From Sphagnum compactum (taxonomy: Eukaryota; Bryophyta; Sphagnopsida; Sphagnales): DNA of 64,000 nt. Position numbers and translations under genes: made by a program. The stretch lies in contig OZ234501.1 of assembly GCA_965153455.1 (NCBI GenBank), positions 3,162,001-3,226,000 on the forward strand, in the 5' to 3' direction. This document shows positions 1 to 11,400 of the stretch, in pieces; the first letter of the stretch is position 1; every line of letters begins with the position of its first letter. The notes beneath the pieces are model-generated. The model made no database searches. It saw only the letters and a program-made list of their open reading frames with translations, and was not told the DNA's origin.

Positions 1-1590
1 GTTGTAACCTGTGACCTCTCCACCAATGGGGTGATGCCACACCACCCATTTACGGAGGAACTGGTTTTGTGATTACACCTACTGAAGGTCGATGAACTGG
101 TTTTGACTTTTCTTCTTGTGCTCACTGCAGCAAACTGCGAAGTTGCCTGGCTCAGTTTGAAACTCATGTGCACAGTATGATGCATTTGTCTGGCGGTCAG
201 GCCTCATGGGCAATGTCATGTGCTTGCATTTGGATGTGGAACCAGTTGGAATCCTCCTCAGTAGTTGGCAGCTCCAACACATGTTTTTGTTGAATAACTC
301 ATTTGTTTTGAAATTCTCATTCAGAAAAAAAGAAATGTTGAAAATTCAAATCTTCCTTTTTCCTTCAAATTTTGTTTTTTGAAAATTTTGGGGGAAATTT
401 CAACATATCTGAAAAAATATAACTAGTGTTGAAGCTGCTAAGGTAGTAGAGTGTACTAGCTAATTCAACCAAACTCTCATGATCACTAGATATGGGTGGA
501 CTAGTTATCCAGATTGCAAACACTTGATCCCCAGAAAAAGAAGAGAGATTCCATGTCTTTTCTGCTGAGTGCAACAGTCTATTTATGCCCATAGTGAGCA
601 GTGAGCACAGTTAGACCCCCATGAACAATTGCCTTGGGGTTGTAATCATATATATATGAAACAAAAGCTTTCCTAGGTGATTTTTGAGACTGTAAGAAAG
701 TGTGATCTGCCAATACGACAGAAGCGAAGTCCAAAAGTGAGTATACCAGTTGAAATACAAGTTCCGTTTGATACAAAAGAGCCCTTGGCCACAAAGCTGA
801 CTGATATCCACAACTGGCAAAGAAGACCGTATGACTACTTATCCTACCAATTCCAGCTTCACATTTCTTTGAAGAGTATATAGAACTACACACATACTTC
901 TTGAAGAAAATACAGGAGCTACATACCTCTACAGCAGAAAGATCACAGCTAAAATCTATGAAATTATAAGATCATACAACTTCTGTGGGAATTCATTAAT
1001 CTGCTTGGTGCAATTTTGCAGATGTATATTCTAGCCTATAGGCATTAAAGTGTGCATGCTTAGAGCATATTTGTAGCTGTCATTGCAGAAGACAGGACGA
1101 TAACAGCAGTGGGAGTTAGGTGCAGGAGCAAATTAACCCTCTGAAGCCAGCTTTCAGGCCCTCTAGTGCAGTGTAGGTCCTTCACTGGGATGGGTGAACT
1201 TGGGTGAACTTAGACCAAGGGAGAAATATAGGTTTCTTTTTCATAGTCCACAGTTGAGATGAGCCAATGTAGAATGCTGCAGGACCCCTCATTTGACATT
1301 GTAGAATCCTCTACTTCAGATATGCAGGTTGTAGATGCAGTACACTGTCTCCCTGTGAATGATTCAAATTGCATCAAACTTTTTATATTGGTTGGGATTC
1401 TCTTATGAAGATCTTAGAAGCTCAATTCTTAGCAATGTACATGAATTGATGCTGCATCATGTTAATACCCACACCCAGAAATATGCATTTACTGCAAATT
1501 GTGCAAAAAGACAAGGGATTGAAATCTGAAATATTTCTGAAACCTAGAATGACCCCAACTGATGGTGATAAGAAAAATCTCTCCTTGGCA
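1..1590. other. Sequence without a recognisable gene
   Basis: I see no family I recognise. Short open frames occur on both strands, including a Cys-rich 67-residue minus frame at 79-282 and a 68-residue plus frame at 677-883. None has convincing domain content or splice context. The part next to 1590 may be 3' untranslated sequence of the LRR gene, because that gene runs leftwards. Confidence 0.4.
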
Positions 1591-2538
1591 TTAATATTGA
1601 AGAAGCAGCAGCCATGTAGTAAGTAGTGCAGTCAAAGCTCCTATGAGCTGCCAAATTGAAGCTTGGTTGTTCAGTCTCAGGATTGAGCTGTGATCTCCAC
1701 TGTAATACCAACCATTTCCTCCGTAACCGCCGCCATTACCACCTCCTCCATTACCACCTCCTCCATTTCCATTACCACCTCCTCCACCTCCTCCATTATT
1801 ACTACCTCCTGCATTGCCGCTATTCGATCCAGAATTTCCTTGATTCCCGTACCTAAAGGTGGGTATGCCTTGCAAACAAGCAGGGATGTCGCTAGTCTGG
1901 AGGTCGTTGCTAGAAAGGTCCAAGTAGGTCAAGCTCTTCAATTTGCACAGGCTACTGCAAATGGGGCCTGAGAGGCTGTTGCAGTCCAAATCTAGATGCT
2001 GGAGAGTGTCGATGTTACCGAGATCGGAAGGAATGGAGTCTTGTAGGTCACAATCGGTCACTGTAAGAGAGACTAGAGCCGAGAAAGAGCCCCATTCCGA
2101 AGGGATCTTGGAGCTGAACTGAAGGTACTTAATTGTGAGAGTCTGGAGATCCTGCAGCTGAGCTAGCGAAGCTCCGGGCGGCTTGTTTCCAGAGTAGCTG
2201 TCATTGCGAGTGATCTCGCAATTGGGAGGTCCTTCTATGTCAAGCTCGATCACTGTACCGTCTTGGCACGTCACCCCATTCCAGGTGCAGCAGTCGTCCC
2301 CTCCATAATCCCAGCTCGAGAACACTTTCTCGTTGGGATCCGAAAAGGCTTCTCTAAAGTCGAGCAGAGCATCTTTGGACTCCGAGTTGCAAGTCCAAGC
2401 ATTGCAGCAGGTGATCAGAGACAAAAGTGAGATGAAAGAGATGACCTTCCAGAAGGTAGCAAGCTGAGAGCTTCGTGCAGATGAAGCTTCGCGTTCGCTC
2501 CCCACCATCAGCAATTCAGCACCCATGTCTACAATCAT
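1591..2538 (-). CDS. Short secreted leucine-rich-repeat protein with Gly/Asn-rich linker and GPI-like tail
   Basis: A single uninterrupted frame of 315 residues. A hydrophobic stretch at about residues 29-47 ends in Cys and looks like a signal peptide after a long basic/polar lead; Met5 or Met11 could be the true start. Residues about 52-100 match the plant LRR N-terminal cap (SKDALLDFREAF, then SSWD, then DDCCTWNGVTC). About four LRR units follow (LQTLTIKYLQF, LVSLTVTDCDL, LQHLDLDCNSLSG, LTYLDLSSNDL). Residues about 232-280 are almost only Gly, Asn and Ser. The C-terminus is a hydrophobic run after small residues, which suggests a GPI-anchor signal or membrane tail. Known relatives of this layout are DRT100-like and polygalacturonase-inhibitor-like wall proteins; they bind partners rather than catalyse. 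No kinase domain is present, and none could fit before the stop. The function is inferred from family only. Confidence 0.82.
   Translation of the reverse strand: MIVDMGAELLMVGSEREASSARSSQLATFWKVISFISLLSLITCCNAWTCNSESKDALLDFREAFSDPNEKVFSSWDYGGDDCCTWNGVTCQDGTVIELDIEGPPNCEITRNDSYSGNKPPGASLAQLQDLQTLTIKYLQFSSKIPSEWGSFSALVSLTVTDCDLQDSIPSDLGNIDTLQHLDLDCNSLSGPICSSLCKLKSLTYLDLSSNDLQTSDIPACLQGIPTFRYGNQGNSGSNSGNAGGSNNGGGGGGGNGNGGGGNGGGGNGGGYGGNGWYYSGDHSSILRLNNQASIWQLIGALTALLTTWLLLLQY
1738..1846 (-). repeat. Trinucleotide-rich tract encoding the Gly/Asn linker
   Basis: On the plus strand this is a run of CCTCCTCCATTACCACC-like units. On the coding minus strand it gives GGT/GGA/AAT codons, that is the poly-Gly/Asn linker of the LRR protein. 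Such tracts expand and contract by slippage, so length differences between alleles are likely. The opposite strand shows open frames rich in Ser, Thr and His that are only its shadow. Confidence 0.75.
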
Positions 2539-5500
2539 TCCAACTGATCCAGCTCCAACTACTACCCCTCAGTCGGGTGCTGTCCGATTCCTGCTAAATG
2601 TACGCTGTTCTCACTCCCAAAAAGAGGTCCACGGAGTCAAGAAGCTACCTTTTCCGAGTATACTAGCTGTGAAAAGATATCTCTTTTGAACCTGAACAGT
2701 GAGAAATCCAATAGAAATCCCTGCTGAAAGTTCAGCGTTTGCTGCTGTAGCTCATATACTACTTCTAGGAAGACACTGGATCACAACTGCGTAGGTGTGG
2801 TGGTTTCACAAGAACAAGACCATTTACTTCTCTTGTAACTAAATCTCATGATCGATCAAGTAGTCCTTCTGGAACCTTGTGACACAATTTCTCGAACCTC
2901 CGATTAGATAATCTACAACACTGAACGATGCACGACTGGGGGGTAAATTAGCCTCAAAAGCAGAAACAAAGGTCAGCTGTCGACATGCAGCCAAGCTCAC
3001 ATGCTACAGTAAACTTGCAGCAACTCCATCTTGAAGAATGTGGACTGCTGGTCAGGAGAGATAGAAGTAAGTTAATGGGATTTGAGACAGCTCAAGACAA
3101 CAAAATACAAGTCACAAGCTCACAGTGTAGGAGGAGATCTCATAGACCTTGACAGCTAGAGCTGCTAAGAGATCACTACTCCACGCTGAATTCACGTCAT
3201 AGGCAGATCTAGATACTTGAATATCCCAGCTGCTGGTGCCGAGGAAACTATTTCCCAAGCTGTCTAGACTTATAGTTCGGATCCCATAAGGAAGGCAGAA
3301 GTGGACCACGAAGTCGAAACTGACACTAAAGAAGTACTTAGTCTTGCAAGTTTCATACACTGTCTACATCAACCACAATATTCCATATTTTCATAACATC
3401 CGCAAACCCCCCTTATCTGTGTTTCAAAAAATATACAAAGAGTGACTTCTCTGAGCAGCCACCCACAGTAGTGACTATCAGGAATGGGAGTCTAGAAAGC
3501 TTGGACCTATGGACAAGTAGCAGACTAGGACCCACAACAGCCCACACACAACATCTGAAAGTGAAAAGAAAATCAGACTAGATCAGTTGCAATACTAGAG
3601 AAAGAGCTCCTGAGATCTAAATGGGAAGCTGCAAACATATATCCTGAAATGCAATTGGAAAGGACCCACAACACAAGATTAAACACAAGATTAATGGTAT
3701 GATGAAGGAGACAACCACGCTCTAGAATGTATAATGATGATCAGTGGGCCTAGAGAAAAAACATATATATTGATGAAAAAGGAGTTGCACTGCACAGGTC
3801 CAGGATTTCTTCACAGAAAGTGGAGACTATTTAAAGTGATTACCTTAGTAGGGATGAAATTGGGGGGGGGGGGATTTAGGTGGAGACTAAACTGGTGGTG
3901 AGTTTGAGAGAATTGTTATCTGCGAGTTTTCAGAAGAAGTTATGGTTGCATGTGACGCTAAGGGGGGTGGGGGGGGGGAGGGGGAGCCTGATGGTGTCAC
4001 AGTCGTCAGGTACATTATTGGTAAATTGCAGAGGGATCATTTTCCAGTGGTTCATCCCTATCTTGAAGAACTAGAAGATCACCCTTTGTTAACCTGTTTG
4101 TTTGTTTGTTGGCCTTGCCTACCATGGCAATGATATTGTGTTTAGATTCATTGTAGAGTATAGTAGCTTAAGGGATTTTGGCCCCTAGGCAATAGGTCTA
4201 TTTTGATATGAGGACTTTTTTAAGATGATATTTTGGCTTGTGTTGAAACTTGAGATTAGTTATAGAGTTATCACATCTTGAAGGATTTTGGTTTCTTTTA
4301 GAGGATTTTTTGAAGATTATATTTTTGCATGGTAAAATATTTGAGTTTCCATAATTCTTCTTTTGCCTTAAGATCCTTGTTAATGTAAATGGCACGGCCA
4401 CAATTTGACACACCCCTTGTTTGTTTTGTTTGATTGATAGATTGAGGGAAAATAATTTTTGGGAGGATCTAGCAATCCCCCCCCCCCTTCTGACAAATTA
4501 AAAAGTAGAAAAATGTGAAAAAGTGATTTTTGAGGGTTTTAATCAATTTCCAGTAGGTAGGTATCCAAAAATATAAAATATAAAGTCTTTTTTTAAAAAG
4601 TTATCCAAATAAGGCTATATTTTCTTATGGATGATCACCACTTTGACTGCTGTACAAAATTGGGAAACCCAAAAAACCAAAAATAATTTATTCAAAAAAA
4701 ACAACACTAGGGAGGAAACATTCTAGGTCTTCTACTATCTACCTACTTGTAAGTTGTTACAGGCTGATTCCAACTCAATAAAAAGTCTGTTTTATTTATT
4801 TTGTTAGTTAATTTTTGAGGCTACCCATTTGTTAGAAGGTTGTATCATAGCTTGCCCACAAAATTCCAGCCTCGCTAGCAAAGTACCTTGTGCAACTCAT
4901 AAGATCCTGTTTCTTTACTCAGGAGGAGCGTCTATCTATTGGAATTCCAATCTGCTCTCTTCTTTCTATTACTTTTTATAAGAGAAAGGAGACAACTCAT
5001 GAAGGCTTGAGTGCTTGACACCAAAGATTTACATAGTTTTTTTAAAGAGGAATAAGGAAGTTTTTTGGGGAATAAACTTTTCGTTCCTCCCCACGTCCTT
5101 TAAGAACTAGTAAAAGTATTTTAGTGTACAATTTTCAAGACATTTATGGTCTATTTTTAAACATCTATTTCTATAGTTGCAGAATAATATATAGTCTGTT
5201 CATCAGATATCTGACATTTTGCAGCAATGATGCTTCTCATTGGTAGTTGCATTGATGAGAAATGTCAGCTAAAAATGCATCATCATGGAGCATTGATGCA
5301 TGCAAAACTGTTGTGACTGAGTCAGCTCAGGGAAACCAAGAAAGGGAAATTAGGATGGAAGACAATGAGATTTCCACTAGAGTTTTGAGGAAACGCCAGC
5401 TTAAGCGAAGACAAAACCACCGGGTTGTAGTACTCAGAAATTCACAAATTCCTGTGCGGGAAGTACAGGAAAAGAATTTTTTCACTCTGCAGGTCTAATG

Positions 5501-5984
5501 TGCAACAACAATGACAGCTGCAGATGGACGTATGGACGGACCTTTGATGTGCACCCAATCCTCCTAGCGCAAAAGGACAAAACTCTCACCTACTTAGCAC
5601 TCAGGTCTCATGGCCCCCCCTGGCTAGCCCGTACGCTCTCATAAAGCAATACTGGATGCATGAGGTGCACAGAATTTGGATGGTTGGGTTTCTATTATCT
5701 AAGCATGGGTGGGGTCCATGGGATTTATGAATGTATTTGGTAATTAGAGATCATGCATGACCTTACATTTGCACAGCTAATTACGCACGAGAATGTGCCT
5801 TCTAGGGGGCACATTCTGGCTCCGAGTGATGTACTAAGTCAAGGCAAGTAGGCAGAAAGCACCTGGAGGCCAAGTAATTCGCTAGTACGATCCATGCTAG
5901 GGCATGAAGTTGCATAGGCAGATCCTAAACTAGAATAGGTAAGGAAGGAACGACCTGAATAGGCCTGCCAATTCTGCCATTTAA
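2539..5984. other. Intergenic; probable upstream region of the LRR gene, then repeats and homopolymers
   Basis: The part next to 2539 is upstream of the LRR gene, but I cannot name a core promoter with confidence. An 82-residue minus frame (3112-3360) and a 78-residue plus frame (5262-5498) match nothing I know. The stretch contains a 12-G run at 3862-3873, a G-rich block at 3962-3987 and an 11-C run at 4477-4487. The rest looks like ordinary AT-rich non-coding DNA. Confidence 0.45.
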
Positions 5985-6179
5985 AGGTGCATTCACACCT
6001 AATGTTAAGTCCGTGTTAAGTGAAATCTAGGTGGCACCCAATGTTAAATGGGTGATTGTTTAATATTAAGTGAAACTTAACATAAAATCTTTGTGGTAAA
6101 TAGGTTAAGGTCCTAAATCACTAGCTTGGTGTTAGGGGACTTAACACCAGAGTCCTTAACACCAAGTGTAAATGCACCT
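5985..6179. mobile_element. Tourist-type (PIF/Harbinger-like) MITE, about 195 bp
   Basis: The left end reads AGGTGCATTCACACCTAATG and the right end, reverse-complemented, reads AGGTGCATTTACACTTGGTG, continuing into GTTAAG on both sides. The copy is flanked on both sides by TAA (5982-5984 and 6180-6182), the three-base target duplication typical of PIF/Harbinger insertions. There is no coding capacity. The interior also carries several TTAAC and GTTAAG motifs that would let it fold back on itself. Confidence 0.8.
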
Positions 6180-6182
6180 TAA

Positions 6183-8040
6183 GAGTGCTTGATAACCTGC
6201 CAGATTGGCAAGTATGGATCTGTATGTTACTTCTTGTTGATAGTTTAGTGAGGAAGTATGTATGCTAGGACTTATGTCTTTCCTTAACATTTTTTTTTTG
6301 GGGGCCCTGCCCCTATAAGGCAAGGAACTATAGTATCAAAACAAATTTGGCACAAAATTGCCTTGTTGTGGAGGCAGCTTGTCTGGGCGGGCAAAAACAC
6401 TGGTTCCACAGATGGCCACTTCGCCCATGATACGAGGTCCCAAAACATGAGATGTTAAGAAATATTTGGGCCACACCTTGTTCACGAAGGAGGTCTCAAA
6501 ATACGAGATGTTAAAAGTGCTTTGGGTAAGGTTTTCTCTGTGATCTTGCTGGGGTTTACGCTTCTGTTCGTGTGTGCATGTGTTTTGATATTTCAATTTG
6601 CTTTTCTGGTTTTGTCTGTCAGTTTGTGTATATTCAGGTTTTTGTTTGCGGGAATGTGTGACTGTTTTTTATAACAGAAGGATTTTTTTGTGTTTTTTGT
6701 TTTGAAGTTTGAAGAAACTTGTTGAAGGATATTGAAAGGCTTTTTGGGAGTTTGTGAGGAAGGTTTTTTGGTATGATTAAGTAATGGGAAGAGAAAGTAA
6801 AAGTTGAAGAGAAAATAATTACAAAGAAACATCAAGAGAAGGGAAGCCAAGAGGGAGGAACGAGGACAAAAGGGAAACAACAGGAAAAAGGTGAGATTTT
6901 GCAGCAAAGGAACGAGAAAACAACAAGAGAAGGATGCTAAGAGGGAGGAAGGAGGATAAAAGGGAAATCGTCAGGAAATGGTGCATTTTTGCAGCAAAGG
7001 ATTTGGTGCATTTATGAAACATTTCAAGTGGGGGTGACTGTTTTCTTTTAAGGTTTTCTTTATAACTTCACTCATTCTCATGTTATTTTGAAATTTAATA
7101 TTGTGAATGAACATTTCATTGGACAAAAGATATTGTGTTTGTTGAATCTAAAACTTCTTGTTGTCATGGAGGGTATACACAAGAAAGTTATATTGAGCTA
7201 TGTAAGCAGGTTAATGTGGGACCTACAAAACAATTCTGTCAATTGTTGTTTGCAATTTTAGGATTTGTATTCAGATTATTTAATGGCAATAAAAAGGTTG
7301 CTTGTATTGCTGATGATGTCTCTTTCCTTGTCCATGCAATGTTTTCATTATATTGCAAGGAAAAAAGTTCACAGCTACAAGTGAACTTAGTGCTTGCAAT
7401 CTACTCTTCTGCAAATGAATGAAAACATTGATTTCTAGTTATTGTCAAACTACATCTCAATTTTCAGCAGTACACATGTATGACAATCAACTTCACGATT
7501 GTTTTGGACTACAAATTATGATGAACATGACACATAATTTATAAGAGTTTATCAAAAGAGGATTAACACGAGGCATTATCTATGAAATGGCATGTAAAGT
7601 AGGTTATAGAAAAGTTCACTAAAATTTCAGTAGTTTTAGTGCATTCATATTATTCAACACTACTACTTTAGGTCATTCTAGAATAATATTCAACCTATGA
7701 ATAGGTAGATGGACTGTTGATTACAAGGGTAGAACTTCTAGCATCCATGTTTCAATCGGGTTCCTCTGTCCCCGTTCATTGGTGAAGCTCTAGTCTCCAT
7801 GTGGTTGTAAGACAGCATGGTGTGAGGTATGGACTAGGATCATTCCTAAAATATAGGCCCCTTAATTGGGGAATGGCCGAGTGTAGGATAAAGATCCGTG
7901 GATGGGCTGTCCCTGAAATATAGGCCCCTTAAAAGGAGAATGGCCCCACCCTTGGTCATTACCCAACAGTAGGTTGTCTCACAACCGGATGGAGACTCAT
8001 CACCGAGCTATTTAATAAAATTGTGAACCTGTTATGGAGT
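6183..8040. other. Intergenic with short tandem duplications
   Basis: A purine-rich stretch around 6826-7010 is a roughly 90-bp tandem duplication (AAGAGGGAGGAA recurs at 6849 and 6939). Smaller duplications occur at 6434/6490 (GAGGTC-C/T-CAAAA) and at 7846-7945, where ATATAGGCCCCTTAA occurs twice about 69 bp apart. An exon-like open frame at 7135-7422 is listed separately. Nothing else is recognised. Confidence 0.45.
7135..7422 (+). pseudogene. Exon-like open frame of 95 residues, unidentified
   Basis: The frame has no stop and a protein-like composition: hydrophobic helical stretches such as FCQLLFAILGFVFRLF and FLVHAMFSLYCKEKSS, rather than the low-complexity composition of shadow frames nearby. 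It reads as an internal exon of a helical-repeat protein. I could not identify the parent gene, no matching exons are visible on either side, and no clear GT donor follows. It may be a stranded exon from a duplicated gene or a chance frame. No function is assigned. Confidence 0.3.
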
Positions 8041-8065
8041 ACGTTAATTTAATTTAGTTTCTTCA

Positions 8066-8157
8066 AATTAGGGTTTCGTGTTCTTGGAGTAGGGTTTCCA
8101 GTGCTTGAATTAGGGTTTTGAGGGTTTCCAGTTCCTTGAAGAAGGGTTTTAGGGGTT
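8066..8157 (+). promoter_or_regulatory. Cluster of telo-box (AGGGTTT) motifs upstream of the Myb gene
   Basis: Five AGGGTTT motifs, plus one GGGGTTT, lie 260-350 bases before the start codon at 8420. The first is within TTAGGGTTT. The complementary form AAACCCT(A) is the plant telo-box, known from promoters of genes for ribosome production and translation. A gene linked to RNA polymerase I would fit that class. The motifs sit in a loosely repeated unit of about 25 bases, so a decayed minisatellite is an alternative. Confidence 0.5.
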
Positions 8158-8419
8158 TCGAGTACCTGAATTATGGTTTCGAGTTCATGAATCTGAATTC
8201 TACCATGTTTCAGCAAAACATTGTGTTCTCGTTTGGCGACAATGGCGAAAAAGGTTTTGGTGAATTGCAGTCGCGAGAGTGGTGATGGTTTTCGTCGGCA
8301 GGACAATTAATAGCGTGCGAGGGCGGTGGACGAGGTAATAGAAAAACTTAGAGAAACAGCGGGGAGGAGAATGGGAGATTAGTTTCTGATCCCCGAATCT
8401 GGGTCGAGAGATTGTGAAT

Positions 8420-11400
8420 ATGGCGAAGAAGAAGAAGGAGATGGAGCTTCCTGAGAAAGGTGGAACAGAGAAGATCTCGGGTGTTGAAGTTGAGAAAGAA
8501 AGCATTGAGAGAAGTTGTCCGGATTCTGAGAATGGTTCAAGTCAGCCTTCTAGCCTGAATCTGGCGGAGAAGAGGAAGAAGAAGGATCTGAAAGAAGATG
8601 AGCTGGCTGAAGGACAGGCAGGAAGAACTCCAGCTTCTGAGAACAGCGTGTTTGTACATCCCAGAAAGTTCCGTGAGGGAAAAAGAACGAAGAAGGTGTC
8701 GTTTAGCAAATTAGAACGTGAAGCTTCAGATATCGGGAACAAATGTGTCGAAGAGGTGCCATCGAGCAAGTTTAAGAGGAAGATCGAGAATGGCGATGGC
8801 TCGGAAGGACTGCTGGTGAAAGAAAAGAGGCAAAAACTGAACGAAGCTAGTGGGCACCCATCAACCGGCGCGCCAAAGAAGACAACGAAGAAGCCGCAGT
8901 TGCAGCAGGATGGTAGTCCCAGTGAGATGAGTGGCAGAAGCAGAAAATCCCAAGAAACCAGCCACGACAAAGGGAAGAAGGATCCAGAGGCAGTAACAAC
9001 AACGAGGAGTCCTGTGAAACCGAGGGGAGAACTGACCGTTGAAAAGCAAACCAGCAGGAACGCCAGTTTGAACGAAAAGCTAGGGGATGAAAAGGAAGGT
9101 ACCCACGAAGGCAAAAACAAGGAGAATATTATGAGCAGAGAGAATGCATCACCTCAAAAGCCACTGCAGACAAAGAAAAAGGTAACAATCAAGCTACCAG
9201 AAGAGGAACTCAAACATGTAGCCATGAGCCAAGAGGATCCAGAGGATCAAGAAGAGGATGTTGCTTCGGATGTTGAACTCTATAACTGGAAGACACAACA
9301 TCTGAAAGCCAATCTTGTACATGGGAAATTCACCAAGAAGGAAGATGAAGATCTGAAGAAGGCTATTTTTCATTACATCAGAGTAAGATCTCCACCACTG
9401 CTTCCTCTTATAGATGCATGCAGTACTCTGTTGGTGAGCTCTGTCAATTTCTCTTCAATTCTAATCTGTGAACTCCCACAGGTAGAATATCATTCAAGCT
9501 GCTTTTGGTGATGCTGTACCAATGCAGGAGCAAGGGTTAGATGAAAATGAGGGTCTTGCAAAAGTGCTGAACTCATCAAGCCATAAGGATTGCAGGGGTT
9601 GCTGGCAGCAAGTTTGTAAGTGCAAATGAACTCTCAAGACTTGTCTTTGGTGGTCTCTAGTGCAATTCCTCACTCCTGTCTCCTGGATCTGCTCAATCTT
9701 TGCAAGTTGTAGTTGTGATCAGCAGACATGGAAGCATGTATTGTGTTCTTAAGCGTTGTGTTTAAGTGATGGTTGCAGCAAAGAGTCTACCACATCGATC
9801 TTTCCACTCATTGTATGCACGAGCACATCGGCTTTTGATGCCTGGAACTTTACTTGGCAAATGGAAGGAGGATGAAGTTGGAGCACTTATGAAGTATTTG
9901 CTTCAGCAAGGCTTTTCCATAGCTTCTTGTTAGAAGACTTAGAATAGCAAATACCTGTCAGATCTCACTTGAAATTTTCTGTTTTGACTGGTTTTGTCTG
10001 TACATAACCCCAACCCCAAAAATTAAACCTCAAATTCTTATACCCTAAAAGGCCCAAACATAAAGCCTAAAAACAAAACCCTAAAACTGCATAACCTGAA
10101 CCTAGCTTTAATCTAGAGTTAAGAATTTGAACAAGGGGTGCTTATCAATAACTTTGTAATGATTGATCTGTATGCTCAGCTGTTTCTAACTGAATGTTTG
10201 CTTCTAAAGACACCTGGATATTGGATCATGTGAATGCAGGTTGCATAAGCAGCATGGTAACAACTGGAAAACAATTGCTGAGAAGGTTGGGAGGTATTCA
10301 TATTCCTGCAAAGATAAATGGCGGGAAGCTAAGTTAAAGAGAGCAAAGGGTAATGTCTTTTGCTACTCCAATACAGCAAATTGCAGGCAAAACAGCTGTG
10401 TCATCTTATTGACTACCATGCCACTAACTATTTTGCACTGGGTTGCAGGAAAATGGACTTTAGAAGAATTTGAGAAGTTGCGCATGTTGGTGCACACATC
10501 TCTTCGTGTGAATGCTCAGTTGAAGAAAGATCCTTCTGATACCAGAGTGGATCATCGACATGTAAGTTTGGAATTTTGCTTATGGTTTTCTCAGTTCTTT
10601 GCTTTTTACATGATTTTCCTGTGGAATGGCTTGGTTATGACAGTTTTGAATCTGTTTCATGTTGCTTGTACTTGATGGCTGTTGATGCAGTTTCGTGATA
10701 ATGTCAACTGGCAATTCATTTCTGATCAAATGGAAAGTCGTACACATGCAAACTGTCTCAATGCTTGGTATAATAAGGTGGCATCCTCCATGGTATCAAG
10801 TGGAGATTGGTCCACTACAGATGATGCTCTCCTGCTGCAGAGGTAATCTTTCCTGCTTTAGTACTTGTACCTAATGTAATTTCATTTTTTCAAGTCCTAA
10901 CTAGCATTTCATTTGGAATATCTTAAAACAGTTTGTCTCTTCAAGAAGAGGTATTATCAGATTTGGGGTGCATTGAATTTTGTGTGAATGAAACTCAAAT
11001 GTCCTTGTTTTGCCACATTAAAAAAATCCAAATCCAATGTTTGCCCTTAGCCATGATAGTGCTTTCCTCTTCAGTCCCTTTTCAGATGCAGTTTGGAAGG
11101 TTCCAAACACCTTCAATCATTCCAGCATTCTTTTGTTATTGCCTGCCTGGATAAGTGTTGTAAAAACTGTGTCTCTGTCTGTAAAAAGCAATATGCTGTT
11201 TCACATTTCAATGTGATTAATTCTTTGATATAATACTTAATACTTGGAAGGCAGGTGTGTGAGGATCAGAAGTTTTAAGGCTTCAAAGTTCTTTCATTGC
11301 TGCTAGTAAGTTCAAAGGAAAACTGTGGCTTGGAAGCTTGATAAAAACCATGAAGCCTGCAGCCGGTTTTACGTCTCTCTCAGAAGTTTCTAAGTACCTA

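Noticed and set aside
1656-1971. Ser/Thr/His-rich plus-strand frames across the LRR gene
   Set aside because: They are the complement of the Gly/Asn codon tract and the LRR coding strand.
8066-8157. Interstitial telomere repeat
   Set aside because: Only scattered AGGGTTT motifs with variable spacing, not contiguous TTTAGGG units; telo-box promoter motifs or a minisatellite fit better.
8542-9120. 192-residue minus-strand frame rich in Ser, Phe and Leu opposite exon 1 of the Myb gene
   Set aside because: It is the complement of a Lys/Glu/Ser-rich coding exon; the composition is explained by that, and no domain is present.
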